Notes: generated by a model not told the origin, from the letters alone. A DNA stretch of 64,000 nucleotides from Paraburkholderia phytofirmans PsJN (GCF_000020125.1 NC_010676.1:1736001-1800000); one strand, 5' to 3'; counted from the first letter of the stretch, positions 1-9,153 are shown. A program made the numbers and translations.

Positions 1-541
1 CGCCGACTTCCGTCGTGCCGCCGCCGATATCGACCACCATCGAACCGGTCGCCTCCGACACCGGCAAACCGGCGCCGACCGCCGACGCCAGCGATTCGCC
101 GATCAGGCTCACCTTCCACGCGCCGGCCGCCACGGCCGCTTCCTTGATCGCGCGGCGCTCGACCTGGGTCGCGCCGGCCGGCACGCACAAGGTGAACGCG
201 GCGCGGCGGCTGAACAGCGGCCGCGGGCGCGCCATCTCGACGAATTGCTTGATCATGTGTTCGGCGGCGGAGAAGTCGGCGATCACGCCGTAGCGCATCG
301 GCCGCACCGCTTCGAGGTTGGTCGGCGCGCGGCCCAGCATCTGGCGCGCCTGGGTGCCGACCGCGGCGACGCGCTTTGGCCGGTCAGCCGTGTCTTTCTG
401 GAAGCACACGACGGACGGCTGATTCAGCACGATGCCGCCGTCGTCGGTATAGATCAGGGTGTTGGCCGTGCCGAGGTCCACCGTCACGGATTGACGGAAC
501 AAGCGATCGAAAAGCGGGTAATGCGGCGTCGGTCTGGCCAT
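1..541 (-). CDS. mreB: MreB-like actin homologue, N-terminal part (runs off the window)
   Basis: The protein begins MARPTPHYPLFDRLF and shows the MreB phosphate-1 motif VDLGTANTLIY near residue 20. The block MRYGVIADFSAAEHMIKQF, the CVPAGATQVERRAIKEAA segment and the phosphate-2 motif MVVDIGGGTTEVG follow at the window edge. MreB forms membrane-bound filaments that guide peptidoglycan synthesis in rods. About 180 codons are visible of the usual ~345. The sequence differs from the standard betaproteobacterial MreB (for example VPAG where VPCG is usual, and an odd N-terminus), so it looks like a second, divergent paralogue. Whether mreC and mreD follow cannot be seen. ATG chosen at 541. Confidence 0.85.
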   Translation of the reverse strand, partial: MARPTPHYPLFDRLFRQSVTVDLGTANTLIYTDDGGIVLNQPSVVCFQKDTADRPKRVAAVGTQARQMLGRAPTNLEAVRPMRYGVIADFSAAEHMIKQFVEMARPRPLFSRRAAFTLCVPAGATQVERRAIKEAAVAAGAWKVSLIGESLASAVGAGLPVSEATGSMVVDIGGGTTEVG

Positions 542-550
542 GGAAAGGCT

Positions 551-572
551 CTGATGTGTCGCTGATGTGTCG
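551..572. repeat. 11-bp direct repeat in the mreB-like leader
   Basis: CTGATGTGTCG occurs twice back to back, immediately upstream of the MreB-like start codon. It may be a replication-slippage duplication; no function is evident. Confidence 0.6.
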
Positions 573-741
573 TATCCGCCCGTACCGGGCAGTCTGGAAA
601 ATGCGCCCCCGGTCACCCGAGCCGCTTGGGCCGCCCTGTCGGGCGTTCCGCGGTCCGCGCGGCGGGGGTGATTTTCATGCTTATGAGCAGTTAACGGCAA
701 GCAGATCAGAATCTTTAGCGCCGCTTTTCGATCTGAGCGTG

Positions 742-1401
742 TCAGCCGCGCGACAAAGCGCCCAGCGCGTGTTCCAGCGCCTCCTGGCCGAGCGCGACGC
801 CGTCGGCGTTGATCGTGTGGCCGATGCCGGGCAGCGCATAGGCGTCGACGGTATAGCCGGCGCTGCTGAAAGCGTCGGCGGCGGATTCGAGTTCCTGCAC
901 CGGGATCACCTCGTCGTCCTCGCCGTGGATCAGCGTGAGCGCGGTGCCGTTTTGCGCGACGATCACCGAGGCGAGCCGCCCCGAATACGCGACCACACCG
1001 GCCGCGCCTTCCGCGCTGGCCGCCACGTGGTGCATCGCCATGATCGAGCCTTGCGAGAATCCGACCAGCGCGAGGCGCCCGAACGACACCTGCCAGTGCG
1101 CGAGTTCGGTTTCGAGCATGCGCCGCATCGCCGGATAGGCCGCGGCGACGCGGGCCTCGCGATTGCCTTCGTTGACGTCACGCAGGCTGAACCACTGGCG
1201 CCCGCCGAAGCCGCCGTCGAAGGCGTCGGTGCCGTCAAGCGAGGTGAAGGCCACGTCGGGCAGGCTCTCGCTCCAGATGTCCGCCAGCGGCATCAGATCG
1301 CGCGCATTGCTGCCGACGCCGTGCATCAGCACCACCAGCCCTTTGGCAGGCGCGCTCACCGGCGCGCGCCGCCAGCCGTGTTCGAATTGCTCCCAGGCCA
1401 T
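742..1401 (-). CDS. alpha/beta-hydrolase, phospholipase/carboxylesterase family
   Basis: A 219-residue cytoplasmic serine hydrolase of the small carboxylesterase family (YpfH/EstB-like). Visible elements are the oxyanion-side motif LMHGVGSN (about residues 25-32), the nucleophile elbow GFSQGS with Ser116, an acidic residue in GEDDEVIP (Asp162/163) and His195 in GIGHTIN. Length is normal for the family and there is no signal peptide. Substrates are typically short acyl esters or lysophospholipids; the actual substrate cannot be read from the sequence. It stands alone, between the MreB-like gene and the divergent drug exporter. Confidence 0.85.
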   Translation of the reverse strand: MAWEQFEHGWRRAPVSAPAKGLVVLMHGVGSNARDLMPLADIWSESLPDVAFTSLDGTDAFDGGFGGRQWFSLRDVNEGNREARVAAAYPAMRRMLETELAHWQVSFGRLALVGFSQGSIMAMHHVAASAEGAAGVVAYSGRLASVIVAQNGTALTLIHGEDDEVIPVQELESAADAFSSAGYTVDAYALPGIGHTINADGVALGQEALEHALGALSRG

Positions 1402-1679
1402 ATTCGTTCCTTTCTCTCTTGATTCGTGGATGGTCGTCCCGCACGCGCGGATGCACGGTGTCGTTATGGATAGCGCCGTGCGCTGCGTGCAGCCTCAGCC
1501 GCGAGCATACGCTGCCGGATTTGTTTTCGCCCCCGCCTTTGCGCGCGCCGATGACGTCCAAACGTGAATGCAGGTATGCTTTTGCGAGCATTCAGCGGAC
1601 CTGCGGCCCGGCGCATCGCACCGGCATGAAATACAACCTCAACGCAGCCAGTCCGCGGCACACCGATCCGGAGAACCGC

Positions 1680-3257
1680 TTGAGCCAGCCCCCTTCAGCG
1701 CCCGCCGCGGCGCCGCCCGCACCACCGCCGCCGCTGAAGGGCGGCCAGCTGGTGCTCGCCACGATTGCCGTCGCGCTCGCCACCTTCATGAATGTGCTGG
1801 ACACGTCGATCGCGAACGTTGCGATTCCAACCATTTCGGGCAACCTCGGCGTCTCGGTGGATGAAGGCACGTGGGTCATCACCGTGTTCGCCGCGGCCAA
1901 CGCCGTGTCGATCCCGCTCACCGGCTGGCTCACGCAACGCATCGGCCAGGTGAAGCTGTTCGTCGGCGCGATCCTGATGTTCGTGCTGGCGTCTTGGTTG
2001 TGCGGCATTGCGCCGACGCTGCCGATCCTGCTGCTCGCACGGGTTTTCCAGGGCGCCGTGGCCGGCCCGCTGATTCCGCTGTCGCAAGCCATTCTGCTCG
2101 GCTCGTATCCGAAGGAGAAATCCTCGACCGCGCTTTCCTTATGGGCGATGACCGCGACCGTCGGCCCGATCGCGGGCCCGGCGCTAGGCGGCTGGATCAC
2201 GGATAGTTACAGCTGGTCATGGATCTTCTACATCAACATTCCGGTCGGCATTTTCGCGGCCGGCGTCACGTGGATGATCTATCGCACCCGCGAGTCGCCG
2301 ACCCGCAAACCGCCCATCGACATGGTCGGACTCGGTCTGCTGATCACGTGGGTCGCCTCGCTGCAGATCATGCTGGACAAGGGCAAGGATCTCGACTGGT
2401 TTTCGTCGCCGGTGATCGTGATTCTCGGCATCACCGCGCTCATCAGCTTCGCGTTCTTCCTCGTGTGGGAATTGACCGAGGACAATCCGATCGTCGATTT
2501 GCGGCTGTTTCAGCAGCGCAATTTTCTCGGCGGCACGATTGCGATTTCGGTCGCGTATGGCGTGTTCTTCGGCAATCTCGTGCTGCTGCCGCAATGGATG
2601 CAGGAGTATCTGAATTACCGTTCCGTCGACGCCGGTCTCGTCACCGCCCCGCTCGGCATATTCGCGGTGATCCTCGCGCCGGTAATGGGCCGCGTGCTGC
2701 CGCGCTCGGACGCGCGCGTGATCGCCACGATGGCGTTTATCGGCTTCGCGATCGTGTTTTACATGCGCTCGAAGTATGTGATCGAGATCGACACGTGGCA
2801 TCTGGTCCTGCCGACGCTGCTGCAAGGCATTCCGATGGCGCTGTTCTTCGTGCCGCTGACCGCGATCATCCTGTCCGGCCAGCCGCCAGGCAAGATTCCC
2901 GCGGCGGCGGGTCTGTCCAATTTCGCCCGCGTATTTTGCGGCGCGGTGGGCACCTCGGTCGCCGGCAACGAATGGAACAACCGCACCGTGCTGCATCACG
3001 CGCGGCTCACCGAGCAGGCCTCCATCAATAACCCGACGTTCAATCAGCAGATCGATTCGACCCAGTCGCTGCTGCATATGAATCCGCAATCGGCCCATGC
3101 GTTGTTCGATTTCACCGTCAACACGCAGGCGGCCATGATGGGCCTGAACGATATCTTCTTCATCTCGGCGGTCATCTTCATTCTGATCATTCCGCTGATC
3201 TGGATCACGCGGCCGGCCAAGGGCGGCGGCGGCCCGGACGCGGCCGGCGCGCACTGA
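1680..3257 (+). CDS. DHA2-family multidrug MFS exporter (EmrB type)
   Basis: A polytopic inner-membrane drug:proton antiporter. The hydrophobic body starts LVLATIAVALATFMNVLDTSIANVAIPTI, the motif D1 typical of 14-TM DHA2 transporters. Later come GWLTQRIGQVKLF (motif A position), the motif C region MTATVGPIAGPALGGWITD, and WSWIFYINIPVG. Length is about 525 residues, standard for EmrB. The N-terminal proline-rich stretch is cytoplasmic. TTG at 1680 was preferred because GGAG precedes it by 6-7 bases; an in-frame ATG at 1626 lacks a Shine-Dalgarno sequence but would add 18 residues. No EmrA-type adaptor or outer-membrane partner is adjacent; the AraC gene converges from the other side. Confidence 0.88.
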   Translation: MSQPPSAPAAAPPAPPPPLKGGQLVLATIAVALATFMNVLDTSIANVAIPTISGNLGVSVDEGTWVITVFAAANAVSIPLTGWLTQRIGQVKLFVGAILMFVLASWLCGIAPTLPILLLARVFQGAVAGPLIPLSQAILLGSYPKEKSSTALSLWAMTATVGPIAGPALGGWITDSYSWSWIFYINIPVGIFAAGVTWMIYRTRESPTRKPPIDMVGLGLLITWVASLQIMLDKGKDLDWFSSPVIVILGITALISFAFFLVWELTEDNPIVDLRLFQQRNFLGGTIAISVAYGVFFGNLVLLPQWMQEYLNYRSVDAGLVTAPLGIFAVILAPVMGRVLPRSDARVIATMAFIGFAIVFYMRSKYVIEIDTWHLVLPTLLQGIPMALFFVPLTAIILSGQPPGKIPAAAGLSNFARVFCGAVGTSVAGNEWNNRTVLHHARLTEQASINNPTFNQQIDSTQSLLHMNPQSAHALFDFTVNTQAAMMGLNDIFFISAVIFILIIPLIWITRPAKGGGGPDAAGAH

Positions 3258-3266
3258 GCGCGGCGG

Positions 3267-3289
3267 TGTCCTCGAGGCGGCCTCGGACA
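3267..3289. terminator. stem-loop between convergent genes
   Basis: TGTCCTCGAGG and CCTCGGACA form a near-perfect hairpin around a CGG loop, lying between the convergent exporter and AraC genes. There is no strong T tract, so it is a probable bidirectional terminator rather than a certain one. Confidence 0.5.
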
Positions 3290-3321
3290 GTCTGCTACCG
3301 CGGGCGGGCGACGGTGATGCG

Positions 3322-4071
3322 TTAGCGGAAATAACGCGCGGGCGTGTCGCCGAACGCATCCCGGAACACCGCAATGAACGACGACACGTCGCTGTAGCCC
3401 ACTTCGAGCGCCACCTGCGTGACGCTCGCACCGCCGCCGAGGTGTTCCAATGCGACCAGCAGGCGAAGTTGCTGGCGCCACTGCCCGAAGGTTTGCCCCG
3501 TTTCCTTGACGAACAGCCGCGCCGCCGTTCGGGCCGTCACGCCGGCCGCCGCGGCCAGCTCTTCGAGTACCGCAGCGTCGGCCGGATTGGCGCTCAGCGC
3601 GTCGGCGATCCGCTGGGCGCGTGGATCGCGCGGCCAGTTCAACCCTAGCGGCACGGTGCGCAGACCCGGCAGCCGGTCCAGCAACACTTGCACGAGACGC
3701 GCGGCCGGTTCGTCGAACGGTTGGTCGTGCGGCAGATCGGCCGCGGCGATCAGCAACGCCCCCACCAGCGGGTCGGGCACGACGGCGCCGCTGTGCGGCG
3801 CAAGCGGCGCGGCGTCAGGCGCGACATGGAGCGAATGAAATTCGACGGGACTGGCGGCGGACAAACGGTGCAGCAGACCCGCGGGCATCCAGACCGCGTG
3901 ACCCGGCGGCACCACCCAGCGCTCGGTTTCGGTGCGCACGATCAGCACCCCGGCGCTCACGTGGATCAGCCGCGCGCGACGATAGGCGCCCAACGGTTCG
4001 TCCAGCGTCTCGTGGTGCTCGCGGATCACGAAGACCGGTTGCTCGACGCCGTCTGGATCAAAAGTCTCCAT
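3322..4071 (-). CDS. AraC-family transcriptional regulator with N-terminal cupin domain
   Basis: About 249 residues. The first ~130 form an AraC-type cupin: VIREHHETLDEPLGAYRRARLIHVSAGVLIV, then WVVPPGHAVWMPAGLLHRL, the usual effector pocket. The C-terminal ~100 residues carry two helix-turn-helix units (LEELAAAAGVTARTAARLFVKETG and VTQVALEVGYSDVSSFIAVFRDAFGDTPARYFR), the AraC/XylS signature. ATG at 4071 was chosen because the cupin begins there; the reading frame is open further upstream, but that stretch looks non-coding. It is divergent from the glutaminase gene and convergent with the MFS exporter; either could be its target, but the sequence does not say which. Confidence 0.82.
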   Translation of the reverse strand: METFDPDGVEQPVFVIREHHETLDEPLGAYRRARLIHVSAGVLIVRTETERWVVPPGHAVWMPAGLLHRLSAASPVEFHSLHVAPDAAPLAPHSGAVVPDPLVGALLIAAADLPHDQPFDEPAARLVQVLLDRLPGLRTVPLGLNWPRDPRAQRIADALSANPADAAVLEELAAAAGVTARTAARLFVKETGQTFGQWRQQLRLLVALEHLGGGASVTQVALEVGYSDVSSFIAVFRDAFGDTPARYFR

Positions 4072-4241
4072 CGTGGAGTCCGTTTTGCCCGGTTGTTGCC
4101 GGAAAGGCAGCAAGATTAGCATAGCCGGTGGAGGCGCTCGCCGAACGTCGCTTGTGCCGGATTGCGGCGCACGGCGCTGTGCCGCACGAGCAATTCGCTC
4201 CGGCTTGCCAGTAGAATTGCGGCTCCAACGGTCCGAGCCCA

Positions 4242-5156
4242 ATGAACTACGCATCCATCCTCGAACAGATCCGCGGCGATCTGCAGCCTTTTCTGGGCAC
4301 CGGCAAGGTGGCCGATTACATTCCGGAACTCGCCACGGTGCCCGCCGACAGTTTCGGCATGGCGATCGTCACGGCGTCGGGTGAAATTTTCCGCACCGGC
4401 GAGGCCGACACGCGCTTTTCCATTCAGAGCATTTCCAAGCTGTTCGCCTGCACGCTCGCGTTCCAGTTGCTCGGCGACGCACTGTGGGAACGGGTCGGCC
4501 GGGAGCCCTCGGGCACCGCGTTCAATTCGCTCGTCCAGCTCGAAAGCGAGCGCGGCAAGCCGCGCAATCCGTTCATCAACGCCGGCGCGCTGGTCGTGAC
4601 CGATGTGCTGTGCCGCCGCTTCGTGCAGGCCGAGACGGCGCTGGTCGAATTCATGCGACGGCTGACGGGCGAAACGAGCATCGACTACGATTCGCGCATC
4701 GCTCAGTCGGAGCTGCAGCACGCCCACCGCAACCGCGCGATGGCGCACTTCATGGCGAGCTTCGGCAACATGGAGATGCCGCCAGAAGTGGTGGTCGATG
4801 CTTATTGCCGTCAATGCGCGATCTCGATGAGTTGCGTCGAGCTGGCGAAGGCGGCGCTGTTCCTGACCAATCATGGCGTGGCGCCGGTCACCGGCGAACG
4901 GATTCTCGACACGAGTTCGGCCAAGCGCCTTTCCGCGCTGATGCTGACCTGCGGCACTTACGACGCGGCGGGCGATTTCGTCTACCGGGTCGGCTTGCCG
5001 GCGAAAAGCGGCGTGGGCGGCGGGATCGTCGCCGTGCTGCCGGGCGAGATGGCGGCATGCGTGTGGTCGCCGGCGCTGGATAGCAATGGCAACTCGGCGG
5101 CGGGCGTGCTGGCGCTGGAGTGGTTGACAACTTATACGGGGCAGTCGATTTTTTGA
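4242..5156 (+). CDS. glsA: glutaminase (glutamine to glutamate + ammonia)
   Basis: A 304-residue serine-dependent glutaminase of the beta-lactamase-like fold. The catalytic SxxK is Ser63-I-S-Lys66 in FSIQSISKLF. Other family blocks are NPFINAGALVVTD, the YCRQCAISMSCVELAKAALFLTNHG region and the GLPAKSGVGGGIVAVLPG segment near the C-terminus. Length matches GlsA. It hydrolyses glutamine in the cytoplasm and may contribute to acid resistance or nitrogen supply. It is a single gene, followed by a hairpin and a convergent oxidoreductase. Confidence 0.95.
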   Translation: MNYASILEQIRGDLQPFLGTGKVADYIPELATVPADSFGMAIVTASGEIFRTGEADTRFSIQSISKLFACTLAFQLLGDALWERVGREPSGTAFNSLVQLESERGKPRNPFINAGALVVTDVLCRRFVQAETALVEFMRRLTGETSIDYDSRIAQSELQHAHRNRAMAHFMASFGNMEMPPEVVVDAYCRQCAISMSCVELAKAALFLTNHGVAPVTGERILDTSSAKRLSALMLTCGTYDAAGDFVYRVGLPAKSGVGGGIVAVLPGEMAACVWSPALDSNGNSAAGVLALEWLTTYTGQSIF

Positions 5157-5167
5157 GTGTGTTGGCC

Positions 5168-5190
5168 GGGTGAGCGCGCGGCGCTCACCC
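5168..5190. terminator. perfect 10-bp stem hairpin after glsA
   Basis: GGGTGAGCGC and GCGCTCACCC pair perfectly around a 3-base loop, 12 bases past the glsA stop and before the convergent oxidoreductase stop. No U-tract follows; a likely shared terminator or mRNA 3'-end stabiliser. Confidence 0.6.
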
Positions 5191-5242
5191 GCCCTTGCGC
5201 CGCCCCGAGCCGCTTCTTCAGCACAGAAAGAGCCTCAAAGTC

Positions 5243-6253
5243 TCAAAAGCCGGACAGCACGATCTTGCCGCGTGCCTTGCCGCTCTCGAGCAAGGCATGG
5301 GCGCGGCGCAGATTGGCCGCGTTGATGGTGCCGAAATGGTCCGCCAGCGTCGTGCGCAGTACGCCCGCGTCGACCAGCCTGGCGACCCGGACCAGAATAT
5401 GGTGCTGCTCGATCATGTCCGGGGTCTGGTACATCGAGCGGGTGTACATCAATTCCCAGTGCAGCGAGATGCTCTTGGGCTTGAGGATCGGCACGTCGAG
5501 CGACTCGGGGTCGTCGATCAGCCCCAGCCTGCCCTGCGGCGCCAGCATCTCGGCGATTTCAACCAGGTGCTTGTCAGTGTGGGTCAGGCTCGCCACGTAA
5601 CCGACCTCATCAATGCCAAGGCCGCGCAGCTGCGCCGGCATCGGCTTCGTGTGGTCGATCACATGGTGCGCACCAAGCTCGCGCACCCACTCCTGTGTTT
5701 CCGGCCGCGATGCGGTGGCGACCACGGTCAGGCCGGTCAGCTGGCGCGCCAGCTGGATCAGTATCGAGCCGACGCCGCCGGCGCCGCCGATGACCAGCAG
5801 CATTCCGATTGGGTCTTTGCCTTCGCGCACTTGCAAACGGTCGAACAGCAACTCCCACGCCGTGACCGAGGTCAGCGGCAGCGCGGCCGCTTCCTCGAAG
5901 CTGAGGCTCGTCGGCATCGGACCAACGATGCGCTCGTCGACCAGGTGCAGCTCGCTGTTGGTGCCTGCCCGCAACAGCGAACCGGCGTACATGACGCGAT
6001 CGCCGGGTTTGAACAGGGTTACTTTGTCGCCCACGGCGCGCACCACGCCGGACGCATCCCAGCCCAGCACCTTTGGAACCACTGGGGGCGGCAGCACGCC
6101 GCCGCGGATCTTGGTATCGACCGGGTTCACGGAGACCGAATGCACTTCCACCGACAGGTCATACCCGGTTGGCTCAGACTCGGGTAACGTGGTGTCGGTC
6201 AGGGCATCCGGCGAATCGAGCGGAACCGACTCGTTATAGACAACAGCTTTCAT
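5243..6253 (-). CDS. zinc-independent MDR oxidoreductase (quinone oxidoreductase-like)
   Basis: A 336-residue medium-chain dehydrogenase/reductase. It has the N-terminal GroES-like fold (MKAVVYNESVPLDSPDALTDTTLPE, then SVNPVDTKIRGG) and a Rossmann domain with the NADPH glycine motif VIGGAGGVGSILIQLARQ at about residues 150-170. The cysteine and histidine zinc ligands of alcohol dehydrogenases are absent, which fits the NADPH:quinone/zeta-crystallin branch (YogA/Zta1 type). The likely role is reduction of quinones or reactive enones. It is monocistronic, with a palindrome just upstream that may be its operator. Confidence 0.87.
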   Translation of the reverse strand: MKAVVYNESVPLDSPDALTDTTLPESEPTGYDLSVEVHSVSVNPVDTKIRGGVLPPPVVPKVLGWDASGVVRAVGDKVTLFKPGDRVMYAGSLLRAGTNSELHLVDERIVGPMPTSLSFEEAAALPLTSVTAWELLFDRLQVREGKDPIGMLLVIGGAGGVGSILIQLARQLTGLTVVATASRPETQEWVRELGAHHVIDHTKPMPAQLRGLGIDEVGYVASLTHTDKHLVEIAEMLAPQGRLGLIDDPESLDVPILKPKSISLHWELMYTRSMYQTPDMIEQHHILVRVARLVDAGVLRTTLADHFGTINAANLRRAHALLESGKARGKIVLSGF

Positions 6254-6290
6254 AGGTACTCCATAAAAATGACTGTTTCAGTTACAGCGA

Positions 6291-6305
6291 GTGAAGGTTG
6301 TTCAC
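6291..6305. promoter_or_regulatory. GTGAA-N5-TTCAC palindrome, candidate operator
   Basis: A perfect inverted repeat 38-52 bases upstream of the oxidoreductase start on the minus strand, so within its likely promoter. It looks like a site for a redox or quinone-sensing repressor (HxlR/MarR type), but the regulator is not in this window. Confidence 0.45.
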
Positions 6306-6604
6306 CTCACTAATACAGTCAGAACACATAGGGTAATGACGTGCCTGTTCGTGGCGCCTCGCGCCATGAATGAACTGAATGCTGTGCACTGACGCTCAGT
6401 AGTAGTGGCGCAGATCGATCATCGTATAGGCAAGTGTATCGAATGCGTAGTGGACCGGCACAGGCGCTGCACAGGCTATGTTTCTGGTTAAACGCAGGTA
6501 TTGCGATGAGATCGTGTGCTCGCATTCAGCGTCGACGGTCCAACAATGCCTGGCGGCGACGCGTTTCCTGAGTATGGCGCGCAAACCGGGGAGATCTGCG
6601 ATGA

Positions 6605-7279
6605 GAACCGACGCCGACATCAAGCGACCCGCGCCATATGCCACCGAACTTCTATTACGACCAGGAGGATTTCCTTCGGGAAAGTTCAGTCGGCAAGTCA
6701 TGGTCCTGGACTGCACTTCGTCCCGAGGGTGTTGCAGGGGTTGCCGTAGGCAATCCCATGAATCTGCTGATGGTGATTGCTGTCTATGGAACGATAGCGA
6801 AGGCCCTAGGCGTTCCCATGTCTTTTCCCGGCCCGCGCGCCGCTTACGACGCGCTCTACCAGATCACCGATACCCGAATTCTCGCGAGCGCCGTCGATTG
6901 GGCAGGCGAGACCGCCGCATGCCGAGGCGAGATCTACAACATTACGAATGGCGATTACTTCAGATGGTCCCGCGTCTGGCCGCGTCTGGCGGAGTTTTTC
7001 GATGTGCCGGTCGGCGAACCGTTCCCCATGTTGTTACAGAAGATGATGGCCGACAAGGCTGAATGGTGGAACAGGCTGGTCGAGAAGCACAACCTTCGAG
7101 ACTACCCGTACGAGCAAATCGTGTCGTGGAAGTTTGGCGACATGATTTTCAAAACGACCTTCGACAACATCACCAGCACGATAAAGGCGCGCAAACATGG
7201 CTTCCATGATTGCATCGACTCAGAGGAAATGTATATCGAAATGCTGACCGAACTCAGGGAGCAACGTTACATTCCCTGA
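6605..7279 (+). pseudogene. 5'-truncated PRISE/SDR-type reductase remnant
   Basis: The open frame from ATG 6638 encodes 213 residues matching only the C-terminal ~60% of PRISE-family (progesterone 5-beta-reductase/iridoid-synthase-like) short-chain reductases. The family hallmark NFYYDQEDFL is followed by WSWTALRPEGVAGVA and ITNGDYFRWSRVWPRLAEFF. Homology can be followed upstream of the ATG to a stop at 6602-6604 (residues PTSSDPRHMPPNFYYDQ), but the NAD(P)-binding Rossmann half with its GxxGxxG is missing. The gene has therefore lost its 5' half and should be inactive as a reductase. Confidence 0.7.
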
Positions 7280-7572
7280 AGGGTTTTGTCGCGCGAAGGC
7301 CGTCATATAAAAATTCAGCAACCGAAATTTACATGACCGCGATGCCCATAACGGGCAAGACGCCGCGCAAGACATTATCGCCGGGGAGCAAGCGAATTGT
7401 CCTGCGCGTAACATCAGACGATTTGCACACACCTCCCTACACTGCAAATAAACAACACTCCGTCACTGGTATCTTTGCCTCCACGAAATGACGGGCTACG
7501 CTCCCCTTCACGGTTCCGTTTTCGAGCGTCGAGAAATCCTCCCAGCCACTCACCAATTACTGGGGATTACTA

Positions 7573-8748
7573 ATGAACAAAATACTTATTTTCACCGCCG
7601 CCGGCGCGCTTTTCGCTGCCGCGGCGTCCTCGGCATTCGCCCAAAGCTCGGTCACGCTGTACGGCATCGTCGATGAAGCCATCCGCTATCAGACGAATGC
7701 CGGCCCCGGTGGCAAAGACCAGGTCGCCATGACGTCCGGCCCCGAAACCCACAGCCGCTGGGGCTTGAGGGGCAGCGAGGATCTGGGGGATGGCTGGTCC
7801 GCAATCTTCCGCCTTGAAAACGGCTTCGAAGCCTTTAATGGGCAACTACATGTCCCTGGCACACTGTTCAGCCGGCAAGCTTTCGTGGGCCTGTCGAACA
7901 AAACGTGGGGCTCGCTGACCTTTGGCAGGCAATATGCGCCGGCCTACGACACCTTGGGCGATATCTTCGACCCGCTGACCGTTGGCAACTACTGGCAAAA
8001 CAGCTGGATGTATAACGGCATCGGCCCTTACCTGGAAATCAACAACTCGGTCAAGTACAAGGGCAGCTTCTATGGCCTCGATGTCGATGCCCTTTACGGC
8101 TTTGGCAACCAGGCGGGCGCGGTCGGCCTCGGCGCCACCTATGCCGTGGAACTGACGTACACATACGGCCCTGCCATGCTCAACGCCGGCTTCCAGCAGG
8201 TTTCCGTTCCGACATCCGCAACGGGCTCTTCGGTTGGCACCAGTGTCGGCAGCCCAATCAACGGCGCCAAGACCAACTTCCTGCACATCAGCGGCGCGTT
8301 TCAGGTCACCCACGACATCCGCCTCCTGGCCGGCTGGCTGCGGGGGCAGGACCGTACTGGTTTGACCGACAGCTACATGCAGCAATCTGGCGCGCCGACA
8401 CTAAAAGGCGGCAGCCCCAACCGAATCGACGACACCTATTACGTCGGTGCGAACTGGCACGCCATGTCTGCACTGCTCTTTACGTTCGCCTACTACTACG
8501 GGCAGACCCGCAATGCTGAACTGCTCGACGGCACGCTCGGCAGAGGGGTGAACCAGTCGGCCACCGTTCTCGCCGAATACTCGTTCACGAAACGCACCGA
8601 AGTCTACGGGATCACAGACTTCGCGCGCGGCACAGGCGCCTTCTCCGCCGACTACCCCGGCGGGGTCAACGGCCAGGGCGTTCCGACCAACACCATTGGC
8701 CGGACCAATCAGGTAGGCGTGGCAATCGGACTTCGCACGATCTTCTAA
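7573..8748 (+). CDS. outer-membrane general porin (Burkholderia OmpC family)
   Basis: A 391-residue trimeric beta-barrel porin for small hydrophilic solutes. A typical signal peptide MNKILIFTAAGALFAAAASSAFA is followed by QSSVTLYGIVDEAIRY, the standard first strand. The barrel shows HSRWGLRGSEDLGDGWSAIFRLENGF and FSRQAFVGL, the L3-region block WGSLTFGRQYAPAYD, and the C-terminal strand VGVAIGLRTIF ending in phenylalanine, needed for BAM recognition. Length is usual. Burkholderial genomes carry many such paralogues. It stands alone between two degraded regions. Confidence 0.95.
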   Translation: MNKILIFTAAGALFAAAASSAFAQSSVTLYGIVDEAIRYQTNAGPGGKDQVAMTSGPETHSRWGLRGSEDLGDGWSAIFRLENGFEAFNGQLHVPGTLFSRQAFVGLSNKTWGSLTFGRQYAPAYDTLGDIFDPLTVGNYWQNSWMYNGIGPYLEINNSVKYKGSFYGLDVDALYGFGNQAGAVGLGATYAVELTYTYGPAMLNAGFQQVSVPTSATGSSVGTSVGSPINGAKTNFLHISGAFQVTHDIRLLAGWLRGQDRTGLTDSYMQQSGAPTLKGGSPNRIDDTYYVGANWHAMSALLFTFAYYYGQTRNAELLDGTLGRGVNQSATVLAEYSFTKRTEVYGITDFARGTGAFSADYPGGVNGQGVPTNTIGRTNQVGVAIGLRTIF

Positions 8749-8764
8749 ACATGGGTTCGTATCC

Positions 8765-9153
8765 TCCGACGAGGACCCGCGTCGAGTGCACGGGCCGGCG
8801 CAATAGCGTCAGCTTGTGCGCCCTTTCCTGATGAGGCGAGTTTCCCACTCGATGCTTTCAGCGGTATCTCCTGCAACTTCGCTACCCCACGATGCCACTG
8901 GCGTGACAGCCGGTACACCAAAGGTTCGACCACTTCGTTTGTCTTGTACCAGGCGTGTGGCGCTCCGACGGTCCGCTGACGAGTGCGTAGCTGACGTTCA
9001 ACCATCCGTGCGCAAGCCATGATGTGCGGCTCAGATGCGCCGACCTCTGCCCGACGTGGTCGGCTCTGATCGCCCTCTTCGGTCATACGAGATTCTGCCG
9101 GGCAGTAGGCTGCTTCCCGCGGAACAAATAGTCACCCATAGAACGCTCGCCGA
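8765..9153 (-). pseudogene. degenerate 23S rRNA fragment (3' domain VI and part of V)
   Basis: Read on the minus strand, 8933 down to 8827 closely matches my recollection of the 3' part of betaproteobacterial 23S rRNA. The run includes GGTGTACCGGCTGTCACGCC, AGTGGCATC, GGGTAGC, ACCGCTGAAAGCATC and GGGAAACTCGCCT. Weaker but ordered similarity continues to about 9150 through a region like the GGGAUAACAGGCUGAU peptidyl-transferase segment. The sarcin-ricin loop equivalent is altered (GGTACAAGACAAACG instead of AGTACGAGAGGACC), so it is not a working ribosomal RNA. The helix CCGCT/AGTGG is preserved with a G-U pair. Decay or a repurposed structured RNA are both possible. Confidence 0.7.

Noticed and set aside
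2217..3431. Long arginine-rich antisense frames over the MFS exporter (and similar ones over phaC, acsA, atpA and the arc genes)
   Set aside because: High-GC shadow frames; the opposite strand carries a complete, motif-rich protein in each case.
8745..9086. Minus-strand 113-residue open frame over the 23S-like region
   Set aside because: Its bases follow 23S rRNA structure, not codons; rRNA-derived sequence often yields such spurious frames.
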